DNA of 64,000 nt from Panagrolaimus kolymaensis. Taxonomy: Eukaryota > Nematoda > Chromadorea > Rhabditida > Panagrolaimidae. The position numbers and the translations under genes were made by a program. The notes under the pieces are model-generated. The model was not told the origin of the DNA. It saw only the letters and a program-made list of their open reading frames with translations, and did no database searches. The DNA lies in NCBI GenBank assembly GCA_028622995.1, contig JAJQJQ010000015.1:2046001-2110000 (forward strand). Reading direction: 5' to 3'. Below, in pieces: positions 37,726 to 49,409 of the stretch; within the stretch, counting starts at the first letter, position 1; the number at the start of each line of letters is the position of its first letter.

Positions 37726-40700
37726 TTAGAAATCAACTTTTCCTTTACATGTTTCAACAAAAATTGAGCAACAAAGGGTTGTAACATTTTGAACTTGGGA
37801 TAATAAAAGACATGCCTAAAATGGAAAGGAATTAATAAAGGTTATTATTCCTTTAAAGCAAAAGCTTACTTTTCCATATTGATCTTCCATGGGTTCGTTA
37901 TTTTCATTTGCCCATGCTTGAACTCGGCCAAGATAATTTTTGAAATAAATGGAACATTGCGAATAATCTTCATGAATGGCACCACAACCTTCTTTTGGGT
38001 TTCCAACTGCATCAGGACCAAGTTGGTTAATTAATTGTTGTCTATGATCAAAAGGCCCTGGAACTGGAGTAGTTGGAGCATCGGATGAAGCTGCAATTTC
38101 TCCTGATCCATCAATTTCAAAAACTTCAGTTGAAGTTGAAACTTTATTAGTGGAATTTAAAGGCATTGACATTGCTGAAACTTGAGTTGTAGTTTTTACT
38201 TCAGCGGATGCGGCGGTATCATTTGGTAATGGGGTAGTGGCTCCACTTTCGCTTGTAATTCTTGATGCTGCTTCGGTTATCATTGAATCTCTCAATCCTT
38301 GTCCGCTAAATCCAGGAAAGACTCCGGTTGTCGTAGAGGAGAGAATGTCACTTAAATTTGTGGCAGTTTGACCTGCTTCAGTTGAATCTCCACCAGTTAC
38401 AAGTTTAACACTTTGTGTTGTAGATCTTCCAACATTTTCTTCTGTGACATTAATTTCGGGTAAAGTTCCAATAGCGACAGTTGATCCATTTGCATCGCTA
38501 TCAATTGTTGTTTGTTGATTTTCTGCATTTTCATTTTCTGTTCCAAAAAGCGTTGTTGTTTCTGTAACTGTTTTATCGCTTCCCGATGTTAGTTTTGTAT
38601 CTTCGATGCTAGATACAGTAGTTACTTGAGCATCAAATGGATCAGCTTTTCCTTCTTGTGTTTCTACTATTGATGACATCGTTGGAATTTCAACATTTCC
38701 ACCAGCTACATTTGGTGAGATTGTGTTATTATTTAGACCCAACATTCCCAAAACCATATCTGCTTGAGCTTTCTTTCTGCCTATCATGGGTGTTGCTTCT
38801 GTTGTTTCTGTTGCTTCATTTGCAATTGAGGCTGTTTCTTCTTCCCCTGCTTCAGAAGTTTCGCCTTCTGTGGTTGTTTCTGAAATTGGTGTTGCTAGTT
38901 CATTTTCTTCAGCAGTATTTAGAGTTGTGTTATCTGCATAGCTTGAAGTGGCAGTAACCGATTGAATTAGATCTCTAACGCCAGATGGCAAAGCAGAAGC
39001 AGTTTCAACATTGATATTACCAGAAGGAGTTGGGACAGTATTATCACCTACAATATCAACTGATCCCGGTGTTGTAATTTCTACGGATGTTTCTTTAGAT
39101 GCAGCGGTAATGTTTGGGCTTGTCGAAGTTGATCCAGCTTCATCTTGATTCAAAGTTGCTGATTCATTGACACTTGCTTCAAGTTTAGCTTTTGTTTCAT
39201 TTAAACTTTCAGCCAAATTTCCAAGTGTTTCAACAGCTTCTGAGACAGCTTCTTTTGTATTCAAAGAAAGAGTTGAAGTTTGAATATTATTATTATTTGC
39301 CTGTGAAAATGAATCGTCATCACTCGTTTCAGTTGATTCCATAGTTTCAGATGTGGTTTCAGTTTCATTTTTGTGAGGATGAATAAAGGAAAGTGTTGGG
39401 TTTAAATAATTTATGGTGGTTGTTGTAGCTGGTAGTGAAGAAGGCCCTTGATTTGTAGTGCTTAAATTTTCTCCAGAAGCATTATTGAACGTTGAAAAAG
39501 CTTCGGTTACAGCATTATTATCTTCAATGGTAGTAGATGCAATTTCATCGGCACCGCCACTTTCAAGTCCCATAGCTCCATTCATTGCATTTCCAATTTC
39601 ACCACTTGCACTTGTAGTTGGCCGTTCTTGAAGGGTGCTTTGAATTCCAAATGCTGGAATGGGAGTTGTTAAACTTCCAAGAATTCGTTCACTTGAAGTT
39701 TCATTTTCTCCAAAGTTTTGTGAAGTTTCTCCAGTTGTTTCAGAACTTGGTGGAGCTGTTCGTAAATCATTCATGGTCATATTCAATTCTCCATTCTTTC
39801 CAAGTGGAATAATATGGACAGGTTCAAATGTTGGAACTTGTGTCGTTTCTACTCCTGCTTGAGTTGTTGTGACTTCAGAAGACAATGGTGTGGTTACTGT
39901 AAAAGCATCGTGGTTTATATTAACGACTTCTTTGAATTTAAAAGCTTACCTTCATTATTAACAGTTGTAATAACTGGGACTACACTCGGTATACTTGTTA
40001 CGCTTAGGACATCGTTAACATTCGTTATATCTGTAACAACATTCTCATCAACGGCAGCTGTAGTATCATTTGGCATATGAATGGTCAAACTTGTTGTTGA
40101 TGTTCCATCTTCATTTTCAGTTTGACCACTTGGGGTTGAAGGTTCCAATTGCCGTTTCATTTCTTCTTTTGATTTTGGTTGGGTTCTTTTTTTCAATAAA
40201 ATTTTTTCATCCTCACTATCATCAGCTTCATCAATGATATCTTCGTTGTCAATGGATTCGCTGATTTCAGTTTCACCTTTTTCATTGTCTTCCTTTTTAA
40301 CAATGCAATGTTTTTTAATGTCGCATGCTTTATAAAGATCTGGCCATTCTTCATGTTTTCTCACTGCAAAACCTGTACCATAATGGCCTGCATTTGCAGC
40401 AAATTGGAATAATACGCAATTATCAAGAGTTCGATCCTAAAGTTTCAAAATTGTATTCAATGTTTATGCAATTTTGTTGTCCCTTACTTTATCGTTATCG
40501 CTTGTTTCTAATTTTCTTGAAAATCCAAGTTCAATCATTTCATCAATGGATTTAGTTCTTTGGCGACTTAAAATCCAATCTTGTTGTTTATCTTCTTCTG
40601 GAACAGTGTAACTTCTTGAAAAATAATCACGAATTCTTTTTGGTCGTCCACTTGAAATAAACATAATGGCAATATCCATATCCTAAAATAAAATCCAAAT

Positions 40701-42124
40701 AAATTTTGATTGTCACTTAAAGTGAGAACTCACAGCCATAGTATCACCAATTCCTAAAGCACTCCACCATTTTCCCATTCGAATGGGATGTTTCATAATA
40801 AAGTCAACCATTTCTGTTTCGGGGTTATATGTCCAATTTACTGTATATCCAACACCAGCGAATGAACATGGATCGCCTGTGCCAGATATGTCAACGGATT
40901 CAGCAAATTCGGGTTTGGTAATCTTTTCTGGAGTGATTTCTAAAGATGATGAAAATAAAACCCAAGACATCACCATTGAAGCCAAACCGTCATCTTTATT
41001 ATTGACTTTAACATTATCCGAAAAGAGTCTTGAATCATCTTTTGGGGAAAGTGAGGTAGTGGTGGTTTCAGCAGAATCTGAGGTTTTTAAATGTTTGCGA
41101 ATGTCTACGATACAATTCTTTTCAATATCACAAATACGCTTTTCCGCAATTTCATCAAAATCTGGAACAATTCCTGAACGAGAAATGGAGCCACCATTAA
41201 CAGCAAAGTTAAAAATCTAAAAGGCTTCGTTTTACAAATTTTAATTTCTTTAAGCAAGTTAAAACCTGGCAATTATCTAAATTCCGATCAAATGTTTCAT
41301 CGGTACTTTTTAAAGCCCTCGCAAATTTAGCTGTAACTGTTTTGTTGTGATAATCAAAAGCAATGGATTGAACATTGGTTGATGGATCAGGTGTGAGGGT
41401 TCCTTCATTGGAAAGAATATGAGTATCAGCAATACCAATTTGTCCATTTTTAACAAAGACTCCAATAAAATCGATTATTTCCTGGAAATGATACCTTTAT
41501 TAACTTCAAAGATTTCTGACGAACAGGATCTTCTCCTTCCTTGAACTTTGCCCTAATTTTTCATTTCCTTTTTTGATATAAATAAATAAATGATTGAATC
41601 ATTTTTGAAACAAAAAAAAAACAAAGTTATCAAAAATTTAGTAAAATTGAGCGCCGCATCCACCAAATGAAAGAAAAGGGATATTCTTTCAAAAAGAGAA
41701 CAGGTTTATCTTAAGATTTTGCGGGAGGTAAAAAAAGATCTGTCATTCAAAAGAAATAAAAAATTAGGTGAAAGTTGCGCGCGTTCGGTAATTTAAAAAA
41801 TAATGAAAGTTTTATCCCCTCTGTTTCTCTCAAAGGTTTATTTAAATTGTTTGAGTTTTTAATAGACAAATTTTATAAACTAGCCTTTTTACGATCACCA
41901 AATCCAACACCAGTCCAAAAATTGTTTAATTCATTTCTTTGTTTTAAAACAAACACAACATTTTTTGATTGTGGTTCATAAGCCCATTGAAGGGAATAAT
42001 CGCTCGCTTTAAAGGAACAAAGTTTTTGATTCAAATGAATTGAAACTGGAGCTCCCAAAATAGTTGTGATGGAAGCAATAATTAGGATAAATTGTGATAA
42101 CCCAAAATTTATTAATGAGATCAT
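37726..42124 (-). CDS. Secreted two-DOMON-domain protein with a long Ser/Thr-rich region
   Basis: Seven exons, 42124-41885, 41481-41266, 41216-40734, 40682-40488, 40436-39950, 39896-37870 and 37815-37726, total 1245 aa. A signal peptide (MISLINFGLSQFILIIASIT) starts after an acceptor 5 bases upstream. Two DOMON-like repeats follow. Repeat 1 has SLQWAYEPQSKNVVFVLKQR, WTGVGFGD, DFIGVFVKNG and LDNCQIFNFAVNGG. Repeat 2 has TVNWTYNPETEMVDFIMKHP, WWSALGIGD, AIMFISSGRPKR and LDNCVLFQFAANAG. DOMON domains bind haem or sugars in extracellular proteins. The 2-kb exon 6 is almost pure Ser/Thr/Glu/Asn, likely O-glycosylated and mucin-like. The last about 90 residues are Cys-containing (EGCGAIHEDYSQCSIYF, LCCSIFVETC) and may form a small folded domain. 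Exon 1 to exon 2 needs a GC-AG intron (AAAAAG/GCTAGT). No C-terminal membrane segment is seen. Confidence 0.85.
41486..41884 (-). other. Intron 1 of the DOMON gene, GC-AG type
   Basis: Begins GCTAGT at 41884 and ends TTTCCAG at 41482. The GC donor is the only site that keeps phase and preserves the GVGFGD motif, which parallels GIGD in the second repeat. Confidence 0.5.
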
Positions 42125-45100
42125 GGCTCTAAAAAACATATTTCCTGAATGAAAGCTTGAACAAATGTGAAAATAAAAAACACGAATGAACGAATTCCTA
42201 GACAACGACGTCCACGGAGAAAATATTCACATTTTTATTATACACATTAACCTCAAAATAAAAAAGAAGACTGAATTTATAAAATAATGACATAATTATG
42301 CGTAAATAAAGCAGGAAGTTTGTAAAAAAATGAGAGAATAAAATTGGATTCAATGAATGAATGACCATTGGCAAATTTGACAAAAAAGTTTTAAAACCGG
42401 TGTCACCATTTTGTACTGCCACATATAATAAAGGCAGTAATATGGTGAAAGTTTGTTCGTAGAATACTTCCATTTTTTGCAAAATTAAGCTTGATTCATT
42501 ATAATTTATTATAACGAATGGTTATTTTGCCTTGACAAATTATTTTACCATTTTTTTTAGCTTTCATGTACTTCTTTAGCTTTTTCTTTGAATGCTAAAA
42601 TATTGAAAATGGTAATAATAGTTTGTTATTAGCAAGTTACACTAAGAAACTTCACCCCATAATTTTAGTTTTCCAACATAAAAAAGCAAATTGGAAAAAG
42701 TAACCGAATAAGTACCACCACCATACTCGCAACAAAGAAAAAAAAATTAATATTGGCAAATGACTCGACAGCTGCTTTTATAAAAAAGTTTTTTATTTGC
42801 CGAGAAAATTATAAATTAAAAATATAATTGTAAAAAGTGTATTAAAAATTGTTTTTATGGTACTAAAAAATAAAGCAAAAAATAATACATATTTCAATGA
42901 ATCAAAGCGGCAAAGGAGGGTTTCTCAAAGAAAAAGAATGAGATTTTAATTTGGATTTAATCAAATTATCATGAAACATGTTTGGTTTTTTTTGTAAATT
43001 AACCATAAAAATCAAAGCAAAAAGAAAATTAATTTTGGTTTTGTTATTTTAGAGCCTTTTATAAACTTGTTTTTCACATTGTCTTTCTTAGGATTTTATT
43101 TTAGGCAAATAAACTTACTTAAGCTATTTTTTTGGAAAGTAAAATGAATGAAAATAGACCAGTTTAAGGACCCTTAAAAGATACTACGGTAAAAGGCGTG
43201 TGCCAATTTGAAATAGTTTAGCGGATTGAGTTTTGACGATGCATGAGTCATAACAACAAATAAGAAAAATATGACATAATCAAATCAAATAAAAAATAAT
43301 AAAAAGACTTGAGTTCAAGATGGTTGCAATTTTTTTGTTTGTAAAAAAACACTGTTTTTAAAATTTAAATTCAACTTTCAACTTTTATTTAAAGAAAGCG
43401 TCATATGGAATATTTCCGAGAGTATACTTGGATTTATTTTTAACTTAGTGATCGCCAATATTTTATCCCGATTTACAACAAGCAAAAAACCTCACATAGT
43501 CACCACATAGAATGAATTGAACATTTTATAATGCCTTTTTAAGCTTATAAAACTCTCTTTCTGTGACAATGAGATTACATCATGAAGGGGAAAAAACAGG
43601 AATAAATCCCAAAAACAAGTAATCAAATTGTTGGTTGCCTCAAACGTAAAAATCACTCCCTTCCATTCAAAGCCAAAAAAAAGCTTTCAACTTATAAAAA
43701 GTCTATTTTCTAAAAACAATAAAATTATGAAAGATTCAAGTCGATAAGTGTCTTAGAAACTGAATGAGAGACGAAGAAAAAGAAGATTACATTGTTTTTT
43801 GACCATTAAAAGAAAAAAGCGACCAGAATAAATCCACTCAATTTAAGGATTCATCACAACTTTTTATAAAGTGATTTTTTTCCTACGCAATCAGAAAAAA
43901 ATAAGGAAGAAGAAGAATCACCGATCCTTCTTCGTTTTTTCTTTCACAGTTATTGCTTCCCATATTTTTCCATCCGAAAAAATACAAGATTGCTTCTCTT
44001 ATTTATTTTTTTGCCGCCGCCGACGTTTTTCTCCGTGATTTCTCCGCCCAAAACTTCGCTCTTTTTTTCGTTTTTTGTTTGATGATGGAGAAAGAAGAAG
44101 AAAAGGCAGATTCTCAAGCAATCAACTTCATTTTCATTTTTTTTTCTTCAATCTCAAAAAAAAAATGAATGGACGCCTCTCCTCCTCTTCCTGTATATAT
44201 TTTCACGGATCGTCTCACAAATCGAGCAACAGCCAAGGCTGAACGCTTTTTTAATTTTATTTTTTTAAACATTTTTTTTGTCCTTCAATTTTTGAATGAA
44301 AGAAGTTAGCCTTGGCAGTTTTACAATAAAATAAAAAATCGTCTGATTGAAAATAGAAATCAGAACAAGGATGGCGAGGAGGTTGAGGAAGCAAGAAGTG
44401 AATATGAGTGATTCGATTCACTTGGGTGTGACAAGTGTCGAGGCCTTATCCTAATTTTGAAAACTACAAAAAAAGTTTTGTAACGTTAGCCCACAAAAAA
44501 ATTTAATTTAATTTTGTAGAAAAAATGTTTACAAAGAAAAAACAATAGAAAATTAAAATTTAATAAATAAAAAAAGGATGAACGGGAATACAAAACTTAC
44601 TGACAAGGTCAGGGCCATCATAACAGAAAAATGTCAAAATTTACAAAAAAAAGTTTTTTAACATCAAAAATGAAGAAAGAAAAAAACAGAAATATATATT
44701 TGTAGCCTTTAAATAAACTTAAAATTTAATGGTAAAGCAAAATAGCAAAATGAAGCAACGAGCTTCTATTATGTATGTAAATAGCAGTTGTGAATAGTGC
44801 AGAAAATAACTTTGCATTTAATTTATAGTTTTTTAACAGGTGTTTAAAGATACTCTGATACTTGGAATTATGTTATTTGTAATGTCAGATGTTAATATAT
44901 AAAAAATAAATACAAAAAATAAAGTACAATATTCACTGATTAAAATGTACTGTTTGAAAGATAAAAATTATATCATCATATAACTGAGATATTTAGTATA
45001 ATAACACAGCATCTTTACATATTTTTACACATCTTTGGAGGCATATATCTCTTTTGCTAAAATTATAATTGTTGTTACTTTTTTGTTGTTGACAAAAATT

Positions 45101-47780
45101 GGAAAAGCCCATCGCATCGGGTAAACAAGAGCCTTAGAAACGGCAACTTCCTATTTTTTTTGGTTGTTAAAATTTATTCTATTTTTCTATAAAAAAAGAA
45201 GCAAGAAAATGACACTATAAAGCTAAAGTAAAAAAAATATAATAACTGCAAGCATTCAACAACAAATTTTTTTGACTTTTAATTTACGCCGGTAATAGAT
45301 ATTGTAAGCAAAATGGTTTTTTTTATTTTGTTGGAAGTAGTTAATTGGTGTAAGTGAGCGTCCTACAAAAATATGAGTAGCATTCGTAAACTTTTTTGTG
45401 AGTCATTGGCTTTTCAAATTATTAAAAATCATTGTTTGTCATTAATAAAATGAAATTAGAGATTTTTTTTCTAATAATTATTTTTGTTTGTATCGTAACC
45501 CATTAATTTTCTGTAAAGTTTAAAAGCGGCATATTTACAGCTTTTTTAAAAACTTTCATAAGCCGCCATTATCAAATAACTAACCACTAATTTTAAGAAA
45601 GTTTTAATGCATATAATTTTATTCAGGCGTTTTACTGTTAACAACAACAAAAAGTAATAAATTTCTTGTGTTTAACATTACCCAAAGAAGATTAAATAAT
45701 CTTTTAAATTTGATTCATATGAAAATTTATAGAGCAAAGTGCTTTTTAAATCAGAGAATCACAAAAAAAGGGTAACACATAAATTTTGATTTTGTTTCGA
45801 AATGAAAAATCTCATTTTTGATGCTTATTAATAAAACTCTTTAATTTATATTATCATTAAAACATTCTAACTACGTTATTTGTACTTCTCTATTAAAAAA
45901 AAAGAAATTCTAAGCACAAAAGGAGCACATTTTGACGATGAAGGGTTTTTTTGCGAGCACATTTGAGAAACAACTTTCTTCAGTTCATGCATGCATACGT
46001 ACATATATAAAAAAAGCTTTTGTCATCCAAGCTTTTTTTCATTCTTGCACCTATTTTCTCTCATACACAAAAAACAACAATCAATGACTGACTCGATTCT
46101 CTTTTGAAATTTTCTCCTACTTTAAATGAATGTTGTTGTTATTTTTTTTAAACTTTTTCATTTTTTGTTTATGCCTCAAATTTAGTTGTAGAAATCGGTT
46201 ATCCATAAATATTGAAAGAAATTTTATAAAAATTCTTCTTTTATTCACCGCGTTTATCAAAAGGTTAAAGTCTCAAAATTTTAACTATAAATTTATGTTC
46301 TCTAATAAATATCAGACAGAAAGGGTAAAGTATAAAATATCGAGCAGAGGCTCTAAAAAGTGTAGTTTGAACATGCTTTCATTAACATGATGTTTGGATC
46401 CTTAAAAAAATAAGGAGCAATCACGCTATTTTTTGCAAAATTTCAGGAATGTAATGAATAAATTTTACCCTTATATTAAATATTATAATTTTTCGACCTA
46501 AACCTTTTCACTCAAATGCCACAACAAAACCCACCATTACTTGTTTTGTGACATTAATTGAGATCACTCAAAAAACAAGTAAACCTTTCTTTATTTTTTG
46601 TTTTTTTTTTTGTGTTATTTCATAAACATTCGTCAATTTATTTTTGCTCCAAATAACAAAAACCCAATAACTAAATCAACAACAGCCAACTTTTCTTTTC
46701 TTTTATGTTTGTTACCGCGTTTATTTCAAAAAGCACTATTTTTCATATCGAATTTTAAGGCTTTTGCATATTTGCTAACCTTTAATTTATGACCGCTTCT
46801 ATTGAATCACAACCAAATATCGCTGTAAACTTTTTTTCTTTCTTTTTTTCAAAAGAATTTCCATGTTTTATAACGGTCAAAGCTTTTTGATTCGTTCACC
46901 CATTGAAAATGGTATTTTTTACAATACTTTGATTCGAGAACCACCGACAAGAATAAAAAAGGTTTTGAACTTTTTAGCGTGTTCCTTTTTGCCTTTTTTT
47001 TCTTCCGCCTTGTCTACTTTTTTTAATATTGAAAGAAATTGGTCATGGTTTGTTTAATTTTGATTGCGCAAATATTGTAATATCGTTTCTTTCTTTGACC
47101 CTTTTGCAGCGAAAAAAAGTTATCGATGCTTGATTATTTCTTTCTTAGGGAAGCAAAAATAAAATCATACAAAAAACATGTGCACAAATAAAAAAGAGCA
47201 AGCGTGAAATTGAAAAAAAACTCAGAGTAGTCGTCATAGTATAAAGTTTATTAATCCGCATAATTACTTTATTAAAACCTGTAATTCCCAAATGAACTAG
47301 TTTTTTTACGTTTAAACAAAAATGCAAAAATAATCAAGAAGTGTAAATTTGATCTAATCCTTTCTATAAAACTTTTGCCTAAACACTGTTTTGTAAAACA
47401 CAAAAAGGTTTTATAGTTTTTATTTTACAAAAGAAAAAACATCTAAGAATGTTTATGAATCCCGGGTTTTAGCTATAATTACTGTAGCACCACTATAAAA
47501 CCTTTTGGCAATCCATAAAATTTTCCCAAGCCCTTTGTTTGACCATTTTTTCATTCAACGCATTTCATTTTTGGTTTTGTGGCTTGTTAAAAAAATGTAA
47601 AATTGCTTTTTGATCCTAGAAATTTTTGAAATCTTCTTTCATACTTTCGCGTATTTATTTTCATTATTCAAATTTTTATGTAATGACTTTAGACATTTTT
47701 CTGATTCACGTTTCGGATTTTTTACGTATGTAATTAACATTCGATTTTTTTAGAAACGAAAATAACTGGTAAAGTTACAC
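42125..47780. other. Long non-coding region between divergent DOMON and ABHD genes
   Basis: 5.6 kb of AT-rich sequence with only short low-complexity open frames (for example 43953-44168, 46130-46390, 46598-47057). A GC-richer patch at 44010-44240 includes GTATATATTTTC (about 44192-44203), and a 9-bp inverted repeat GCCAAGGCT/AGCCTTGGC lies at 44232-44240 and 44308-44316. Nothing else recognised. An acceptor at 47752-47753 precedes the ABHD start. Confidence 0.5.
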
Positions 47781-49409
47781 ATGGCTACGACAAGTGCATC
47801 AAACAATCATTCAACACCAAAAAGAAGTCCTTCATCACATTCAACATCAAGTATGCCAAGCGATGATCCAGATCAATTTCAACCTATTGACTATTCTCCT
47901 GGAATACAACCTTCTGATCCAGAACTTCGAGCAGCTATCGAAGATCAAGTTCAACATGAAATTGCCCTTCAAGAAGCTGGCACAGGTTCAAGATGGTTGT
48001 AAGCGCTTTTTTCTTTTTTTCTTTGAATTTTGTCGATTTCAAAAATGTTTTAGAAGTTGGATAGGATGGGATCGATTCAATGCTGAAAGATTGATAAAAG
48101 CTGAAGGAGCTTTACTTAGTAGAGTTGGCTCAAAAATTTTATCTCGTTTAATACCTGTGAAACTCTGGAATTCAAGTATTTACACTATTTCAACCAAAGC
48201 TGAAAGTGTTCCTGATTCAAAGGTTCCATTCGTTCTTTTACATGGTTTTGGTGCCGGTGTTGGAATTTGGTCTGCAAATTTAGATGCTTTAGCTTCTCAA
48301 AGACCTGTTCATGCAATTGATTTACTTGGATTTGGACGATCTTCTCGACCACCGTTCAACGAAGATGCAACTTTAGCTGAGCTTGAATATGTTCAATCTA
48401 TTGAAGATTGGAGAAAAGCAATGAATATTGATCGAATGGTTCTTGTTGGTCATTCATTTGGCGGTTACTTAGCTTCATCCTATGCTCTCGAACATCCTTC
48501 ACGAGTTCGTCACTTAATACTTGTCGATCCTTGGGGATATCCTGATAAGCCGCAAAATGCTGATACACAAGTGAGTGTAAAATTAATCATATATAGATAA
48601 CTATGAACAAATTTTTTAGATGAAAATGCCAATCTGGGTTCGAGCTGTTGGAAGAATTGCTGCATATTTTAATCCTTTTAGTGCATTAAGGGTTGCTGGA
48701 CCTTACGGTAAGTACCTTACTACGCTTAAAATGTGAAAAAAATTGTTTCTGAAGTTGCCTATAAAACGTTCTAAAAATGATTATTCAAATAACTGATGAT
48801 TTACTTTTCACTTTTGAAAACAGATTTACCAAGCTATATGACCTTTTTTTCTCACTGTATCACTCACTTTTCATTCTCATCACATTTTTCTTTTCAGGGA
48901 TAGCTGCAATACGTAAAATGCGTCCGGATTTGGGAATCCGTTACAACATAACATCAGATCCAGATGCTATTTATGAATACATTTATCAAATAAATGCTCG
49001 AAAACCAACTGGTGAACTTGCTTTCAAAAGTATGACTAAAAACTTTGCATGGGCTCGAAGACCAATGCTTTTACGGTAAGCTTTTTTTTATCTATCTTAA
49101 AATTACATGTAATATTTTAGAATAGGAAATCTTGATTCTCGAGTACCTGTAACATTCATTTATGGGAAGCGATCATGGATTGACGCAAATTCTGGTTTCG
49201 AAGTTCAAAATCAACGATCTGATTGTTATGTTGCTGTTGAAACTATCCCATCAGCAGGTCATCATGTTTACGCTGATAATCATGAAGCTTTCAATTTGTC
49301 TATGAGGGAAATATCTCAAAAGATTGATGCTGAAAAGGATATGGCTCAACCAAAACATGCTGACAATGGTGATGCTGAAAATCAGAACGATGAAAATTCA
49401 AATGAGTAA
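47781..49409 (+). CDS. Alpha/beta hydrolase of the ABHD4/ABHD5 (CGI-58) family
   Basis: Five exons, 47781-47998, 48054-48570, 48620-48707, 48898-49075 and 49121-49409, total 429 aa. The family includes ABHD5, a co-activator of adipose triglyceride lipase on lipid droplets, and ABHD4, an N-acyl phospholipid lipase. The first 70 residues are Ser/Pro-rich and unlike the family. Then come [19 protein letters not shown], the oxyanion segment [12 protein letters not shown] (about 134-145), [11 protein letters not shown] and the nucleophile elbow VGHSFGG with Ser about 207. [43 protein letters not shown] and the catalytic His/HX4D segment [14 protein letters not shown] follow. The Ser is present where ABHD5 has Asn, so it should be catalytically active, closer to ABHD4 in that respect. 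The C-terminal tail is acidic. C. elegans has several genes of this family; I cannot choose one. Confidence 0.92.
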
